Both the position numbers and the translations under genes were made by a program. Positions 53,001-58,886 of a stretch of DNA of 58,886 nucleotides are shown here, in pieces. Under the pieces are notes generated by a model that did no database searches, was not told the DNA's origin, and saw nothing but the letters and a program-made list of their open reading frames with translations. The stretch is from Novosphingobium sp. (GTDB lineage Bacteria; Pseudomonadota; Alphaproteobacteria; Sphingomonadales; Sphingomonadaceae), in the NCBI GenBank assembly GCA_030697365.1, contig JAUYQH010000042.1:1-58886 (forward strand), in the 5' to 3' direction. Positions within the stretch are counted from its first letter, which is position 1. The number at the start of each line of letters is the position of its first letter.

Positions 53001-54409
53001 TCGACCGTCCAGGCACCGGCAAGATGCCCTGCATGGGCTTCACCGGCATAGATCACACTCTCGAATTGCGGCCCCGACAGCACCCCCTGGGCGAGATGAC
53101 CGTGCAGAACGTGCGGACGATAACTGGGTCTGGGCGGCACGACCGAGGCCATCGCGGCGGACTGGACGAGCTTGGTCGGATGCGCCGCCGCGCCCGGGAT
53201 GATCAGCGACTGGAGGCAATAATCCTCGTAGAGCGAATCAGAGATTCGCGCGGTGTCATCGGCGGACCGGCCAACCGCTTCGTAGGCGAGTTCGACCGCT
53301 TCAAGCTCGGGCCGAGGCGCGATTGCTGGCAACGGCCTCCTAGGCAGCGAGTTAGTCGGCTGTGCCGCTGCGACGGCCGACGTCGTGGCGCGCGCGACTC
53401 GCAACCGGTTCGGCACACAGTCGATGAGATGGGCCAGCAGCGCCGCAGAATCGCGCGGCATCGGCGGCTCGGGCGGGTAGGCGGTCGGATGGTCGGCGGG
53501 CCGCTTGTCGATGACGGTGAGGCGTACGTCTACGCTGGTGCCGTGCGCTGCAAACACGCTGCCGTGAACCGCGAACGTCAGGGCGACCCGCGCGTGCTCC
53601 TGTATGCGGTCGAAGGCGTCACCCCAGCGCGGATGATGGGGATGAAAGTTCGCGCCGGTGATTGCGACCAGTCTGCCGCCGGGGGCGAGCCGAGCCAGGG
53701 CCGAGCCGATATGGCGCATCGCCGCATCGGGCGCGCGCATGTCGACATGGGCCATTGCCGAGAACGGCGGGTTCATCAGCACCACGCTGGGGATCACGTC
53801 CGGGGCGAGCAGGTCGTCGATGTGCGCAGCGTCATGCCGCGTCACCGGCGCACTTTCGAAGAGGGCCTCGAGGAGCGCCGCGCGCGCGTCGGCAAGTTCA
53901 TTGAGATGGAGGCGCGCCCTGGCTGCGCGTGCAAAGGCCGCGAGCAGACCGGTCCCGGCCGACGGCTCGAGCACAACGTCGTCGGGCGTCAGGCATGCAG
54001 CGACGCTTGCCGCATAGGCGAGCGACAGCGGAGTCGAGAACTGCTGGAGCCTGACGCTCTCGAGCGACCGGCGGCTTTGGGTCGGGAAAAGCCGAGCGAG
54101 CTTCTCGAGCCGGTTGAGCACGGCGTATTCGTCGGGCCTGGCCGCGAGCAGCGTCGCAGCGTATTTTCGCAGGAACAAGATCTGCGCGACTTCGCAGGCC
54201 TCATAGGCGGCCTTCCAGTCCCAGGCTCCATCCGCGTCGGAAGCGCCGAAGGCAGCTTCCATGACGGCGCGCAAGTCGCGCGACCCCAGGCGCTGGCCGC
54301 GCTCGACGAGCGGCAGGAGGCTTGTCGCCGCAGCGATGATCGCGGAGGCTGTGGACGAACTTGTGGCGGGAACGAGGGCGCGCGCGGACGCGCCGGGGCC
54401 GGTGAACAT
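50099..54409 (-). CDS. methyltransferase-strawberry notch helicase fusion
   Basis: A 1436-aa protein with an N-terminal N6-adenine-type methylase fold (VLEPSAGTGLLAAFA, then VLMNPPFSAM with NPPF at 213-216) and a superfamily 2 helicase of the strawberry notch type: Walker A GDGTGAGKGRQ (Lys503), DEAH-like box DESHAMQN (605-608), and helicase C part DDDKRVLVFSDAGGTG through AIQGLGRTNRTNQ. Such giants are standard on alphaproteobacterial plasmids and ICEs and may protect or remodel incoming DNA. The start follows a leader with two GAGAG motifs. A 1317-codon open frame on the opposite strand is an artefact of codon bias. Confidence 0.94.
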   Translation of the reverse strand: MFTGPGASARALVPATSSSTASAIIAAATSLLPLVERGQRLGSRDLRAVMEAAFGASDADGAWDWKAAYEACEVAQILFLRKYAATLLAARPDEYAVLNRLEKLARLFPTQSRRSLESVRLQQFSTPLSLAYAASVAACLTPDDVVLEPSAGTGLLAAFARAARARLHLNELADARAALLEALFESAPVTRHDAAHIDDLLAPDVIPSVVLMNPPFSAMAHVDMRAPDAAMRHIGSALARLAPGGRLVAITGANFHPHHPRWGDAFDRIQEHARVALTFAVHGSVFAAHGTSVDVRLTVIDKRPADHPTAYPPEPPMPRDSAALLAHLIDCVPNRLRVARATTSAVAAAQPTNSLPRRPLPAIAPRPELEAVELAYEAVGRSADDTARISDSLYEDYCLQSLIIPGAAAHPTKLVQSAAMASVVPPRPSYRPHVLHGHLAQGVLSGPQFESVIYAGEAHAGHLAGAWTVDATYDRIEAAPDGCDNAVRFRRGWFLGDGTGAGKGRQVAGIILDNWLKGRRRALWISKSDKLIEDARRDWSALGQERLLVTPLSRFAQGTPIRLQEGILFATYATLRSEGRAGKLSRFEQIVEWLGHEFDGVIVFDESHAMQNAAGGTGERGDCAPSQQGRAGLRLQHALADARIVYVSATGATGVQNLAYAQRLGLWGGEDFPFANRADFVSAIESGGVAAMEVLARDLKALGLYAARSLSYEGVEYEIVEHELTVEQTRIYDAYAAAFQVIHNNLDAALEVTNVTGSQGTLNAQARSVARSAFEGAKQRFFNHLITAMKTPTLIASIERDLAAGHSCVVQIVSTGEALMERRLAEIDPAEWDDLRIDITPREYVLDYLANSFPVQLFEPFTDAEGNLCSRPMVIDGQPVICREAVARRDRMIDGLAALEPVQGALDQIVLRFGTDTVAEVTGRSRRIVRKADRLQLQSRPANANLAEAQAFMDDDKRVLVFSDAGGTGRSYHADLGARNQRLRVHYLLEAGWKADTAIQGLGRTNRTNQAQPPLFRPIATNVKAEKRFLSTIARRLDTLGAITRGQRETGGQGMFRAGDNLESQYARDALRQLYRLIHAGRLDGCSLGTFESQTGLSLTDAAGCLKDELPPITTFLNRLLALTIAMQNRIFESFEALLEAKVASAIAGGTFEIGLETLTAESFRIVGSATVYEHPGTGAETRLLTIARKDRNRPRTLAEALEWLEEPHTRLLVNARSKRAAVQIPASSVMLDDGSVEKRVQLIRPMDRLNIARATMPETHWEEADEAQFQECWEAEVAAVPEFDTSELHLVTGLLLPIWKRLPNELTRVYRLATDDGERIVGRKVSSAWAAQALASGAPTLLPGDALALLRDGKAVIELAEGLALRRALVMHRPRIELTGFAEPALDRLKALGLISEIISWKLRLFVPLGDDAVRIVAKLFERYPIARIADRMAA

Positions 54410-54491
54410 GGGGCTTGGCCTTTCGGATCGGGGTTGAGCGAGCGAGCGCGCCGGCCTTCTCTCGAAAACCCGGCGCTCGCCCTTCCCGGGA

Positions 54492-54507
54492 CGGCCCTCT
54501 CACTCTC
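54492..54507 (-). repeat. leader motif copy (GAGAGTGAGAGGGCCG)
   Basis: Read on -, GAGAG-T-GAGAGGGCCG, upstream of the helicase gene and touching the stop of the 71-aa gene. A second, weaker TTCGAGAGAAGG lies at 54451-54465. Confidence 0.5.
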
Positions 54508-54721
54508 AGCTCGGCGGGACGTAGAGCTCGAAGGGATTGCCGTCGGCGAGATGCCCGAACGGGGTCATGACGTATTCGTCATCGTCGCGACCGACCGCGC
54601 ACAGCACGTAGCGCGGGGAGCCCGTCGCGGCGTCGGTGCACTCGAGCAGGGCAAGATCGCCTGCGCGCGCGGCGCGCATCAGCGTTTCGAAGTTGGTACG
54701 ATGGGAGTCGGGAATGGCCAT
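54506..54721 (-). CDS. small DUF6117-like protein
   Basis: A 71-aa protein. Start taken at MAIPDSHRTNFETLMRAARA (ATG at 54721; GGAGGCTCCC just upstream). The sequence continues GDLALLECTDAATGSPRYVL and ends PFGHLADGNPFELYVPPS, a pattern I associate with DUF6117 proteins of sphingomonad elements. Function unknown. A Rho-independent terminator separates it from the gene upstream, so it may have its own promoter. Confidence 0.75.
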   Translation of the reverse strand: MAIPDSHRTNFETLMRAARAGDLALLECTDAATGSPRYVLCAVGRDDDEYVMTPFGHLADGNPFELYVPPS

Positions 54722-54740
54722 GGGAGCCTCCGAAAAAGGC

Positions 54741-54767
54741 GAAGGCCCGGACATCAGCCGGGCCTTC
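54741..54767 (-). terminator. Rho-independent terminator
   Basis: Perfect 10-bp stem GAAGGCCCGG/CCGGGCCTTC with a 7-base loop. On the - strand it is followed by GCCTTTTT. It is 24 bases beyond the stop of the 54792-55307 gene. Confidence 0.85.
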
Positions 54768-54791
54768 GAGATGATTGGTGGGAGGGCGGCG

Positions 54792-55307
54792 TCAGGCGAG
54801 CGGTTGAATCTCGCCGTTTTCGACAGCCTCGACGATGAAGCGGTCGATCATCGCCTGCGTATTCGAGCTGCGGATGCCACTGGCGGTGATCAGTTCGACG
54901 GCACCGCCGAAGCCATCTGGCCGCATCTTGTCGCAAGTCCACGAACTGACGACGGTCAGATGATCGAGCAGCTTCGACCGCCGCACCACGTCCTGAAGCA
55001 TCGCGAGCCAGCAGTCGTCGGAACAGTCGAGGTCGATTTCACCGAACAGACGCCGGTCGGACCCGAGTTGCTCATGCACCTGGCGTTGCGCGGCACTGTC
55101 GTGGCAAGCGGGCTCGGCAAGTGCTTCGGCAAGTTCGGCGGCGTCGAGAACGACGATGCCGCACGGTCCGTCCCAGCTCGAAAGCATCAGTGTCTCGCCA
55201 TTGTCCGAGATTTCGAAAATCTGGCCGAGGATGAGCCGTTCGAGACTTGTCATGTCCGCAACCGGGATCGGCTGCTGGACAACGGTCGGGGAATGGTAGT
55301 TGGCCAT
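54792..55307 (-). CDS. conserved-type hypothetical protein of the maintenance module
   Basis: A 171-aa protein, acidic, with no recognised domain. It starts MANYHSPTVVQQPIPVADMT and contains EISDNGETLMLSSWDGPCGI and a Cys pair region (DLDCSDDCWLAMLQDVV). The ATG has GGAGG 6 bases upstream. It is flanked by two strong hairpin terminators (55341 and 54741), so it is transcribed as a single unit. Proteins of this size often lie between ParB and the helicase gene in such elements. Confidence 0.65.
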   Translation of the reverse strand: MANYHSPTVVQQPIPVADMTSLERLILGQIFEISDNGETLMLSSWDGPCGIVVLDAAELAEALAEPACHDSAAQRQVHEQLGSDRRLFGEIDLDCSDDCWLAMLQDVVRRSKLLDHLTVVSSWTCDKMRPDGFGGAVELITASGIRSSNTQAMIDRFIVEAVENGEIQPLA

Positions 55308-55340
55308 GGCGGCCTCCTGATCTTGTCGGGGTGAAGGGTG

Positions 55341-55369
55341 GCGGCAGGGCGGACCGGCCGCCCTGCCGC
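55341..55369 (-). terminator. strong hairpin terminator after parB-like gene
   Basis: Perfect 12-bp stem GCGGCAGGGCGG/CCGCCCTGCCGC with loop ACCGG, starting 8 bases after the ParB stop. No T-tract follows. Confidence 0.65.
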
Positions 55370-55376
55370 GAGCGCA

Positions 55377-57452
55377 TCATTCGGCTGCGACGGCGTCGTG
55401 TTCGGCCTGCTCGTCCGTCTCGTCGTCGTTGGCGAGGAACGCAGGAAGGTCGGGCCGCTCGGCCTCTTCGCCATCGGCCCCATCGTCTCGCGTCGTCGGC
55501 AGGCGCAGCGGTTCGGGCAGCCACCCGGTGCCATCGAGCAGCCGCTCGGCCTCGGCGGCCATATCGGCCTTCTTCATATGCGCGATCAGTTCGGCCATCT
55601 CGGATCCGCGCGCCTCGCGCACGGCTTCGAGAATGCGCGGCTTGGTCACCCGGTCGAGATAGCCGGTCCGGGTCGGCTGCCAGCCCGCCCGCGCCATGTC
55701 GTGACCGATCGCCACGGCGAGCCGGTTGGCCGACCCGATCCGCTGCGAGACAGCTTGCGCACAGACCCGCCCGTCGTTGTAGCGGTTTGTGGGTTCGAAC
55801 AGCGCGTTGACCCCGAGCGAGACGCAGTGGGCGACAAGCTGGAACCGTTCGCCCGGATCCATCGTCGCGATGTAGTCCCACAGGTCGCCGGTTTCGACCG
55901 GCAGCCGCTCGCCCCAGGCGTCGTGCCGCTCCTTGACCGCCTTGGCCCAGATCGTGTTGCCGAGCGCCGGGGCAACATTGCCGAGGTGGGCAGGTTTGAC
56001 CTCGATCTGGATGCAGTTGCCGGTCTCATAGGACCGGAACACCGACAGCACGAGTGCGTGAACCAGCGCCAGGAAGGCCGCGTCGGGCGCCTGGGCGAGC
56101 GCGTCGCGCAGGGCAACGGTGCGTGTCGCGGTCAGCTCGGCGACCAGCCGCTCAGGCAGGGGCCGAATGACGTCCCCTTCGTCCTCGTCCTCGCCTTGCG
56201 GCTGCCCGCCGACGCTGATCGTGGTGCCGCCCGACGTGACGGGTTCGGGAACGCCCTCGCCGGGTTCGGCGGGTGCCTCGTCCTCGGCGCGGACATAGCC
56301 ACGATCGACCACGAGCCCGCCATCGTGGCCGATGGTCACGAACACGCCTGCGCGAGCGACTTCGTGCGGTTCGAACTGCCTGGGCCGGTTCGTCAGCTCG
56401 GTGATCTCGGCGTCGAGCGCGGTAAGCCGCGCGTCGATCTCATCGGGAAGCTCGTCGCTGTCCTGCCATTCCGCGGTCAGCTGCTCGAACTCGGCAAGCC
56501 TGAGATGGAGCGTCGCTTGCTCGTCTTCCGTCAGGGGAGCAACGAAGCCAACCAGCTTCCTGAGGCCGTGATGGAAGCCGTAGGGGAGGTCGACGACGGC
56601 TTCGATCCACTTCCAGCCTTCGGCGGCGAGGGCTTCCGCTTCCGTGGTCAGGCGCGCCGCGAGGAGCCGGTCGAGCAACGCGACATCCTCGAACCACCCG
56701 CCATTGTCGGTGGCAAACAGGTCGCGCTGGATCGGACCGCCAGCGGCTTCGTAGGCTTCGACGCCTACGAACCGCGCACGGCGGTCGCTTGCCGCAACGC
56801 TGTGCTCGGTCAGAAGCCGCTTGATCGACCAGGGCTGGGCGTTGTGGGTCTGCGCGACCGCCTCCCAAACCTGTTCCTGGCGGGCGTGGTCGGAATTGAC
56901 CGTAAAGGCCATCAGCTGGTCGAGGGACATGCCGTCTTCGGCGTAGATTTCGAGCAGCTTCTCGGAGACCGCGGCGAGGCGCAGCCGCTGGCGCACCACC
57001 CCGACGCCGACCATGAACCGCGCAGCAATGTCCTCTTCCGACAGGCCGGCCTCGCGGCGGTCCCGGAACGCGCGGAACTGGTCGAGCGGGTGCAACGGCT
57101 CGCGCTGGAGGTTTTCCGCGTAGCTGTCCTCGATGGCGTTGCCGCCGACGCGGACAACACAGGGGACAGGCTGGTCCTTGGCCATGCGCCTGGCTGCGAC
57201 GAGCAGTTCGAGCGCGCGAAAGCGGCGGCCGCCAGCGGGAACCTCGTACCTGCCGGTTTCGTTGCCAGCATCGTCGAGGACCGCGCGGACATTGAGGCTC
57301 TGCAGCAGCGTGCGCGCCGCGATGTCCTCGGCGAGCTCGGGGATCGACACACCGCACTTGATGCGGCGGACGTTGGACTGACTCAGTTCCAAAAGGTTGA
57401 ACGGGATGTTGCGAGACTCGCTGAGAACGATCTTGGTCACGGACTTGGACAT
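55377..57452 (-). CDS. ParB/RepB/Spo0J-family partition-like protein
   Basis: A 691-aa ParB-type protein, long for the family (usual about 300) but normal for this plasmid/ICE subfamily. The N-terminal nuclease-like/CTPase ParB domain shows LSQSNVRRIKCGVSIPELAE, YEVPAGGRRFRALELLVAAR and SYAENLQREPLHPLDQFRAF. The HTH region follows (GLSEEDIAARFMVGVGVVRQ). The C-terminal 450 residues are helical and acidic, ending DETDEQAEHDAVAAE. Without a ParA gene in the window it may serve regulation or DNA protection rather than partition. Confidence 0.9.
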   Translation of the reverse strand: MSKSVTKIVLSESRNIPFNLLELSQSNVRRIKCGVSIPELAEDIAARTLLQSLNVRAVLDDAGNETGRYEVPAGGRRFRALELLVAARRMAKDQPVPCVVRVGGNAIEDSYAENLQREPLHPLDQFRAFRDRREAGLSEEDIAARFMVGVGVVRQRLRLAAVSEKLLEIYAEDGMSLDQLMAFTVNSDHARQEQVWEAVAQTHNAQPWSIKRLLTEHSVAASDRRARFVGVEAYEAAGGPIQRDLFATDNGGWFEDVALLDRLLAARLTTEAEALAAEGWKWIEAVVDLPYGFHHGLRKLVGFVAPLTEDEQATLHLRLAEFEQLTAEWQDSDELPDEIDARLTALDAEITELTNRPRQFEPHEVARAGVFVTIGHDGGLVVDRGYVRAEDEAPAEPGEGVPEPVTSGGTTISVGGQPQGEDEDEGDVIRPLPERLVAELTATRTVALRDALAQAPDAAFLALVHALVLSVFRSYETGNCIQIEVKPAHLGNVAPALGNTIWAKAVKERHDAWGERLPVETGDLWDYIATMDPGERFQLVAHCVSLGVNALFEPTNRYNDGRVCAQAVSQRIGSANRLAVAIGHDMARAGWQPTRTGYLDRVTKPRILEAVREARGSEMAELIAHMKKADMAAEAERLLDGTGWLPEPLRLPTTRDDGADGEEAERPDLPAFLANDDETDEQAEHDAVAAE

Positions 57453-57520
57453 GGCTGTCTCCGAGACGGGCGCCGGAAGGACTCTTCCTCCGGCTTCCTG
57501 CCCGCCACGAGACGCGAAGC

Positions 57521-57538
57521 GGCCCTCTCCCTCTCGAA
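57521..57538 (-). repeat. leader motif copy upstream of ParB (TTCGAGAGGGAGAGGGCC)
   Basis: TTC-GAGAG-G-GAGAGGGCC on -, 70 bases before the ParB start and just after the ArdC gene end. Confidence 0.5.
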
Positions 57539-57557
57539 CGGGCCGGGTCAGGCCGGA

Positions 57558-58457
57558 TTACGCGGCGTGGGCGACGAGCTCGGCCGTACCTGGCTGTTGC
57601 GCGTGCATCCAGTCGGCGGCCAGCTGGGCCTTGCTCGCGGCGGTGAAGATCGCGCGCGGATCGCCCCGCAACGCCTTGAGCCAGCTTGCGACGTAGGCAG
57701 CATGATCGGCTCGGGGGTGGTAAGCGAGGCCGAGGTCGGCGAGTAGGAATCCGCTCAGGATCTCGACGCAGATTTCTTCAGCCGCGTATGTCGCCGAACC
57801 GAACGACCCGGTGAGGTCGCGATTCAGCCGGTGCCTTGCGCCCGAGGCGTGACCATGCTCGTGCAACAACGTGCCGTAGAAGCTCAGCGCATCCTTGAAC
57901 TGCCGGAAGTGCGGCATCTGCACCCGATCAATGTGCGGTGAGTAAAACGCCCTGTCGCCACCAAATTCGCAGTCGATCCCGAGGTTCGCGACGAAAGAAT
58001 CGGCATGGGCGTACCGCGTGGCCTCGTCGATCTGCGGAACCGGTTCGGACTCGTAGCCATCGACCTGCGCTGCGTTGAACACTGTAAAACAGCGGGCGTA
58101 GACGCCGCGTCGGCCCCGATCCTCCTGCTCGCCGTCGTCGCGCGCGTCGCCGCGTTCGAACGGCTTCCACAACACAACAGTCGAGCCGTGCTCGCCCTTG
58201 CGGACTTGCGCGCCCTCCGCCTGCCACTGGCGGTACGTGCCCCAGACGCCTTCGGCAAAGCCCGCAGCATTAGCGGCAGCCCACAGCAACAGCACATTGA
58301 TCCCGCGATAATATCGGCTCGAGGCGACGTTGAGTGGGCGCGAGGTCGCGCGTCCGTCGTGATGCCAGGGCATCTTCCAGTTGCCCGCACCCGCCTCGAT
58401 GGTTGCGGCGATCTCGTCGGTGATTCGGGTGTAGGCATCGGCTCGGCTCGGGGTCAT
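57558..58457 (-). CDS. ArdC-family antirestriction protein (ssDNA-binding plus zincin domain)
   Basis: A 299-aa protein. The N-terminal ArdC single-stranded DNA-binding domain runs RITDEIAATIEAGAGNWKMP, NVASSRYYRGINVLLLWAAA and WGTYRQWQAEGAQVRKGEHG, with VYARCFTVFNAAQVDGY. The C-terminal metallopeptidase domain carries HEHGH (199-203) as HExxH and the downstream YAAEEICVEILSGFLLADL. ArdC proteins protect incoming conjugative DNA from restriction in the recipient. First gene of the maintenance block; the leader contains a GAGAG motif and, further up, a long hairpin. Confidence 0.93.
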   Translation of the reverse strand: MTPSRADAYTRITDEIAATIEAGAGNWKMPWHHDGRATSRPLNVASSRYYRGINVLLLWAAANAAGFAEGVWGTYRQWQAEGAQVRKGEHGSTVVLWKPFERGDARDDGEQEDRGRRGVYARCFTVFNAAQVDGYESEPVPQIDEATRYAHADSFVANLGIDCEFGGDRAFYSPHIDRVQMPHFRQFKDALSFYGTLLHEHGHASGARHRLNRDLTGSFGSATYAAEEICVEILSGFLLADLGLAYHPRADHAAYVASWLKALRGDPRAIFTAASKAQLAADWMHAQQPGTAELVAHAA

Positions 58458-58527
58458 GGCAGAATTCCACCGACAGGCCGCCGCGGCGCCTCTCGCCCGG
58501 CACTCAGACCTGTCGCGAAATCCCTGC

Positions 58528-58547
58528 GACCCTCTCGCTCTCGAAAG
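58528..58547 (-). repeat. leader motif copy upstream of ArdC
   Basis: TTTCGAGAG-C-GAGAGGGTC on -, 71-90 bases before the ArdC start. Nearest match to the ParB copy. Confidence 0.5.
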
Positions 58548-58652
58548 CCGGCGGTCTCGCGTCAGCGATGGCCGATGGCGTCACCCGGGCGCGACCAGCG
58601 CGCCGAAAGATCACGCACCCTGAAAGAAGGCGGGCAATCGCTGTCGTGACCG

Positions 58653-58693
58653 TGCAGGCGGAAATGCCGGGGCCTGTCGGCATTCCGCCTGCA
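58653..58693. repeat. long hairpin, 16-bp stem with one bulged A
   Basis: Left arm TGCAGGCGGAAATGCCG (58653-58669), right arm CGGCATTCCGCCTGCA (58678-58693), loop GGGCCTGT. It lies between the partial transposase and ArdC; it may be a terminator, a protein-binding site or the boundary of the element. Confidence 0.6.
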
Positions 58694-58764
58694 TTTGCAT
58701 CACTCCCGCCGCTTCAGTGTGTGCGCGGGGCCCTATACATCGAACGCCGCGCCCTCAGCAACCA

Positions 58765-58886
58765 TTAGCATGGTGCATTTTTTGCGACCCACGGTTGGTC
58801 TCGTCTGACGACGGTGTTGGCGAAGATGAGCAGCTTTCTTGCGCAGGCGATCATGGCGATCTTGTGAGGTTTGCCTGCGGCGGTGA
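58765..58886 (-). CDS. C-terminal end of an IS110/IS1111-type transposase (cut by window edge)
   Basis: The last 39 codons of a - strand gene entering from the right edge: TAAGKPHKIAMIACARKLLI then FANTVVRRDQPWVAKNAPC and stop. AGKP-K-A--A--RKLL--N---R is the usual end of IS110-type transposases. It differs from the IS110 copy at 17250, so it is a second, distinct element. Whether it is complete beyond the edge cannot be told. Confidence 0.75.
   Translation of the reverse strand, partial: TAAGKPHKIAMIACARKLLIFANTVVRRDQPWVAKNAPC

Larger units (their letters stand above)
58458..58764. other. 307-bp leader upstream of ArdC
   Basis: Non-coding. It holds the GAGAG-C-GAGAGGG motif (58528-58547) and a 16-bp stem hairpin (58653-58693) and ends at the stop of the partial transposase gene. 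Confidence 0.5.

Noticed and set aside
50885..54838. 1317-codon open frame on the + strand
   Set aside because: It lies exactly opposite the methylase-helicase gene and is His/Arg/Asp-rich without motifs; a product of high-GC codon bias.
1..58886. CRISPR arrays, rRNA and tRNA genes
   Set aside because: None seen; repeats found are hairpins or leader motifs, not spaced arrays.

Overview
The window is GC-rich, densely packed Gram-negative DNA. It reads as alphaproteobacterial and most probably sphingomonad (Sphingomonas, Novosphingobium, Sphingobium or relatives). The main reason is the combination of TraF-type S26 peptidase, DUF2840, DUF736, DUF3363 relaxase, strawberry-notch helicase, ArdC and ParB genes, which is typical of large plasmids and integrative conjugative elements (ICEs) of sphingomonads and rhizobia. 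No rRNA, tRNA or CRISPR array was seen. Family names come from sequence recognition by eye; no database search was possible.

Layout. (1) 1-11.5 kb is an acyl-CoA catabolic cluster in two convergent arms. The + arm holds a double CaiB/BaiF CoA-transferase, an acyl-CoA ligase, an acyl-CoA dehydrogenase pair and a nitronate monooxygenase-like flavoprotein. The - arm holds two crotonases, an SDR and a second acyl-CoA dehydrogenase pair. The paired dehydrogenases resemble heteromeric enzymes of steroid or other bulky side-chain degradation. A promoter in the + arm (before the first dehydrogenase pair) and the promoter region of the - arm share an operator-like motif. (2) 12.4-23.1 kb is the transfer half of a conjugative element: CopG-like protein, TraG, relaxase, lytic transglycosylase, DUF736, TraF, DUF2840, HTH protein, DUF736, a membrane protein and a 55-aa protein. 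An IS110-family element interrupts it, and trb, repA and parA are absent. Upstream of the 55-aa gene is a very compact four-way-junction fold followed by a hairpin that would hide its ribosome binding site. (3) 23.5-40.1 kb is cargo: an MFS exporter, bioB and bioFDA, chorismate mutase, a GH2 glycosidase, phosphatidylserine decarboxylase, an esterase and two divergent Sde182-like (DUF1593) proteins, interspersed with gene wrecks and an IS256 fragment. (4) 40.3-47.6 kb is a defence-type island: a small tyrosine recombinase, a NYN-domain protein, and a SIR2 / small middle protein / SMC-like ATPase operon of the Lamassu (ABC-three-component) type. (5) 47.8-58.5 kb is the maintenance half of a conjugative element (DUF2493, toprim, methylase-helicase, ParB, ArdC), in the same orientation as the transfer half. 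A partial IS110-type transposase ends the window.

How it fits together. The two element halves read right to left, ArdC to TraG. The 25 kb between them looks like cargo and defence genes inserted at an accessory hot spot. The two halves share dense operons with 4-nt start/stop overlaps. The maintenance half also carries a repeated leader motif (GAGAG-N-GAGAGGG) and strong hairpin terminators. The most interesting non-coding objects are the structured leader at 22.9-23.1 kb, a nested inverted repeat at 48.88-48.94 kb, and a 17-bp perfect palindrome at 21.7 kb.
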